Assembly (NCBI GenBank): GCA_963920635.1
Contig: OY987307.1
Coordinates: forward strand, 18,243,735 to 18,307,734
Direction of reading: 5' to 3'
Length of the DNA stretch: 64,000 nucleotides
DNA from: Pseudeuparius sepicola
Lineage: Eukaryota; Arthropoda; Insecta; Coleoptera; Anthribidae
This document shows positions 60,120 through 64,000 of the stretch, one piece after another (positions within the stretch are counted from its first letter, which is position 1; each line of letters starts with the position of its first letter). The notes beneath the pieces were generated by a model that did no database searches, was not told the origin of the DNA, and saw only the letters and a program-made list of their open reading frames with translations. Both the position numbers and the translations under genes were made by a program.

Positions 60120-61430
60120 CTTATATACAGGAGGGTTCTGAAAAAAAAAATCCGCTCAAAAAACAGCTAAGTCCCGGGAATCTGTCTTAACGTTTTTCTT
60201 GAAAATGGAGTATGTTGGGAAAAAATTGTTTCGAGTAACTTTTATTTACTTTCGCCTGCCCTTTACATCCCCCAAGGAATCAAATTTCTACCTTTGAAAA
60301 CGAAAATGTTGCACGCGTTTTCTCGAGAATCTATAGGTGGTGGACGAAAATTTTTTTTCGGATTAAATATACAGGGTGTTTCGAGAAAGTGAGCGTGCAC
60401 TTTTCCGTTTTTTTCCTATGTCCGAAAATGAAAAAGTTGTACGTATTTTCTCGAAAACCAAGTAGGCGGGGAACATTTCTTTCACGTCGGTTTCCTTCCT
60501 TTCCCGTACACATTCCACAGCAGCAGAAGCGAAACTTTTATCTCGCCTAACAAAAGAGTTGTGTCTGTTCTGGGAAATCGAGCATGCGGTGGAAAAATTT
60601 TTCTTTTCGATAATTTTCTCGTTGGCATTTGGGGCCGATCAAAAAAAAACCGCAAGTCTCTATCTCTCGTCGCGATTTGCGAAAATCGATATTTTCTAAG
60701 TAATCAAGGCGGCTGAGAAAAAATGTTTAGAGTAACTTTTTTTGTTTTTCAGTGCCCTTTTCATCCCAGCAGGAGCAAGGTCTCTATCTCTGAAAATGAA
60801 AAAGTTTCCGTTGTTTTCCCTAAAATCAAGTAGGCGGGGAAATTTTCTTTATCGTCGTTTTTCTTCCTTCCCCCCACCCGTTCGATCGCCGCCGGAACGA
60901 AATTTTTATCTCGCCAAACAAAAAAGTTGTATCTGTTCCGGGAAAACAGAGTGTGCCATGGAAAATTTTTTTCTTCGATAATTTTCCCCTCGGCATATGG
61001 GGCCTATAAAAAAAACGCAAGTCTCTATCTCTATTAATAAGAAAGTTATTCACCTAAGAAAAATCCAAGTGGGCCATGGAAAAAAAATTTTTCGGCGCAG
61101 CGTCATTTTACATCCTCTATCTAACGCACTTTGTCCCGTCTTTCTATCTAGTCGCATAGAAAAGTTGTGTTTTCCGGCGAAATCGAGTAGGGCATGGAAA
61201 TTTTTTTTTCACATTTCTCAATCATTTCGCCCTGGCAACCCAACAAAGGAAACCCGGATCTCCTATCTCTAAAGATAGCAAAGTTGCATTTGTTCTGTCA
61301 AAATCGAGGTGGCCATGAAAAATTTTCTTCGTCCATTTTTTTCCTCCCCCCATCTGCTTACAATCAAAACAAACGGCAACCCCGTATCTCTGACGGCATA
61401 GGAGTTACGGCCGCTTAAAGAATTTGGAGG
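60120..61430. repeat. Degenerate repeats of 110-130 bp (GTCTCTATCTCT...)
   Basis: Loose units contain TCTATCTCT..AAAA, AAAAAGTTGT.T.TGTTC, TCGAGTAGGC..GG(A)n and TTTTTTTC. TACAGGAGGGTTCTG (60125) and TACAGGGTGTTTCGAG (60370) are element-like ends within. No coding sequence. Confidence 0.6.
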
Positions 61431-61959
61431 TTATGTTGTATCGTAAATTTCCAACTAAATTCGCAGTCTGAAAGTCGTCCATAACCTAAGGGACGTGGTT
61501 TTGGCGGCAAAAATCAAAAATTCCAACCCTGCGCGTCGACCGCTTTGAAAAAGCGCAAATATTCAACAGGTGTTCGGTAACTTGAAATCCTCACCCCCAG
61601 TATACGTCCATTTCGGAATCGCAGATATTCAACAGGTGCGAGTTCTTCGGCCGGCGAAAAAACGCGCATGTCGACGCTCGGTATGCACCGTCAAGTCGCG
61701 GTTTGAAAGCTCCCCGTAACCTAAAACGCCAATTTTTGGCGTACCTGACGGGAAATTCCAACCTCCGGCCCGTCAAAATATGAAAGTCCAAGAAGTCTCA
61801 TACACGGCGGTCTCGCAAAAATCCGTCCGAGAAGCCTCCGGAACCACTCTCGGAAATTGCATTTTTCTTCTCATTTCTCGATTTTTCCGGGGCGCCGGAG
61901 GCGTCCGAACCTGACCTGAAGACATGGGAGAAGCTTTAAAAATGCCGACCTCGCGGCCC

Positions 61960-62465
61960 CGAGCCTATATAACGTGGCTACGGCCCGACGAAAACGGGCA
62001 ATTTTTGACAATCTCGCGACTTTTCTGACAAATTTTTAGGCCCAGCGTGTTACATAAAAACGATCCGATTTCTGCCGGGAAAAAGGCTCGATATCTCTCG
62101 CATTTACCTCTTTAAAAATTGGAAAAAGTGTTAAATCTCTTAATCGGACCTTCCTCTCGCATCCCGTTGCGATTTCCCCCACCATACGACCCTATTTAAG
62201 CATCTTCTTCGCCTCGCTCCCGTCCGGGACAGTTTTCGGCGGAACTGTCCCACCCTAAAACCCTACCGCATCCTCGAGGCGCCCGATTTACCGCCACTTC
62301 TGGCGGCCGTATTTAAGCGAAGAAACATCCCCCGGCCTCCAGATTGCGTTTCCGCACTGCGCCCGTCCCTCCCCTACCCGCGAACGACGAAGGTCGGCCG
62401 CTTCGCGGCCTCCCCCAACCGAGACAGGGCCAACACAAAAGGTACTTTTCGGCCGTTTTTAGCCC
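61960..62465 (+). promoter_or_regulatory. GC-rich sequence with three TATA-like boxes
   Basis: CCTATATAACG (61969), CCTATTTAAGC (62189) and GTATTTAAGCG (62310) each lie in CpG-rich DNA. AACACAAAAG|GTACTT at 62431-62446 is donor-like. GGCCGCTTCGCGGCCTC (62395) repeats the palindrome at 58827. It may be the promoter end of the same GC-rich element. Confidence 0.3.
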
Positions 62466-62529
62466 GATAATAATATTAAAAAAAAATGCAGTCGTCTATA
62501 TAGGTACAAACCTTTGCAGTTTTATCGTA

Positions 62530-62930
62530 TGTAATACCATAAGTGCCGGAAATTTTATCGATAATTTTTTCGAAAGCGCTATTTTGCCTAGAAAGAGTAT
62601 AAATTGGTCTTTTATTTTCTGAAAATAAAAGCCCAATTTGTACGAGTGGTTTCGCTAATGGGCAAAATAGCGCTTGAGAATAAAATTATTGAGAATAATT
62701 TCCGGCACGAGTGGTATTTGTCGAGTTTATTTCACGAATACGATTTAATAATTTCTGTATTGATTTTTTCTATGTTTACATTTCCAAAACGACGCATTTT
62801 GAACGAGTTTATTGACAGCTTCGACTGTAGCGTTCGAGTAAACAAACATGACGCTTGGATATCCAAGGCAAATGCGATTATACCTACACCCTGTTGGCGT
62901 TGGTTTATTTTCTGAATGTGTCATAAATTT
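62530..62930. mobile_element. Dispersed element related to 19563-19830
   Basis: GTGCCGGAAATTTTATCG (62544) is mirrored by AATAATTTCCGGCAC near 62708. The tail to 62790 matches the other copy. The 103-codon frame 62604-62915 is element sequence. Confidence 0.6.
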
Positions 62931-62934
62931 AAAC

Positions 62935-64000
62935 GGAGACGGAGGTCTAATAAGAAGAATTTAGCAATGTAAAAGTTATAGTATATTTACCCTGTTTTGT
63001 CTTGTTACTTTCAGCTATTTAGACACTGCCACAAATAATTTTATCGATGTTTTGAAACATTTTAATTAAGCAAATAATTATTTTCCAAAATATTTTTTAT
63101 GAAAACAATGGTAAAACTAAAATCAAATAAAGGTCGTGCCTCAGTGCGGCTCTGGCGAATATCTCAACGCATGTGCTCTTGTTTACGCCTGGACTAAGAG
63201 TTGCTCGATTTTAGTAGGTGTATATAATAAATCGCACAGATATTATATACTAATGTTTTTATTTAGCGACATTCGGAATGGCGGTTGGCAAGATGGGATG
63301 TCAACTGCCGATCAGAAAACCATACATGTGTTAGATGACATGTATATGGCTAGGTGGGCGGGTGGCGTTGCAACATACGCGAATATTTTCACATTATTGA
63401 AGAATGAATATTTATAAAAGAAATATATTTTTATAGGAACTTGCCATGTTATTTTAACGTCCCCTGTATAAATCCGAGAGACTGAACACATATTCGGGGA
63501 CACCCTGTATAATACTTGTCTTGCCGAATAATCGGACTGCAGAATTGACACATTGGTAATTTAGTTCGTCCCAACTGACAAAATCAGGGGTGCCAAGGCC
63601 GTGTTTCATTTTTTGTCACAATTTTTGTTTACACCAGAAAACGCAGAAATGTATTGCTGCTTCTTCCAAAGTTGTCTGTCTGGGCGTCTAGTCAGAAACA
63701 ATACAAAAATAGATAGGTTTCGTTTCGATTCGACTTTTTGTAAACGTCGGAAAATTCAGCATACCCGCAATACGCCCTAATACGTCTCTGGTTTTTCCTG
63801 ATGTCGTTCCAGGCAATCTAGGGAGTTTGGCAAATGTCAAAAGAGCTGTCAACGTCCTAGCTATTCGGCAAGACGATTGTAGTAGTATTTTCTTTGGTAG
63901 GAGTAAATAACTGAAACTAGAAGAAAAACAAAAGATCTCACTACTCACTGAGTAGAAATAACCACAGTATTTTGTTTTGGAGCAGGAACATCAATGTAGG
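62935..64000. other. Intergenic DNA with one element scrap
   Basis: 63421-63510 matches the right end of the 43730-46517 element. The frame 63136-63417 has no recognisable domain. Nothing else is supported. Confidence 0.5.

Overview
The window looks like a gene-poor, AT-rich stretch of an insect nuclear genome. A beetle or another insect with many Tc1/mariner-type foldback elements is my best guess, but the order cannot be fixed from sequence alone. The evidence is eukaryotic: spliceable exons with consensus donors and acceptors, no bacterial gene packing, a secreted protein with the SAIPMWEFLS start of the insect 'rhythmically expressed gene 5' family, hAT, Tc1/mariner and Penelope-like remnants, and many palindromic miniature elements flanked by TA.

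Only one host gene can be supported. It is a three-exon, minus-strand gene at 38141-39801 (Reg-5-like, 252 residues by my splice model). It has a TATA box and a perfect cAMP-response element just upstream. Its last exon plus 3' UTR is tandemly duplicated: units 36678-37642 and 37643-38610 meet at a GCAG microhomology. The distal copy lacks a splice acceptor.

Almost everything else is mobile or repeated DNA. From left to right: a foldback element carrying a 39-bp-TIR MITE (about 1085-1640); a hAT element with an 8-bp target duplication (1787-5550) that carries a heat-shock-like promoter and is interrupted by a DD41D Tc1/mariner element with arms of about 640 bp (2784-5424); 120-bp tandem repeats (about 7040-7300, again at 53391-54050); multi-shell palindromes (7636-8567, 9574-10359, 34135-35485, about 40850-41405); a large TA-flanked element (12106-14981) with a 5S-rRNA-like fragment and a hAT MITE inside; a duplicated segment with a filled and an empty insertion site (16305-18530); a hAT-type element made almost entirely of ATCGAT satellite (19906-20587); a decayed Penelope-like endonuclease (24150-24830); nested TA-flanked elements at 43730-46517; and a GC-rich block (58671 to about 62465) holding seventeen 67-bp satellite units, degenerate repeats and promoter-like sequence.

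The most unusual features are the concentric 'shell within shell' palindromes, in which the DNA flanking an inner TA-bounded element is itself inverted-repeated; the heat-shock-like promoter inside the hAT element; and the duplicated terminal exon of the host gene. Stretches not listed hold AT-rich DNA in which I recognise nothing.
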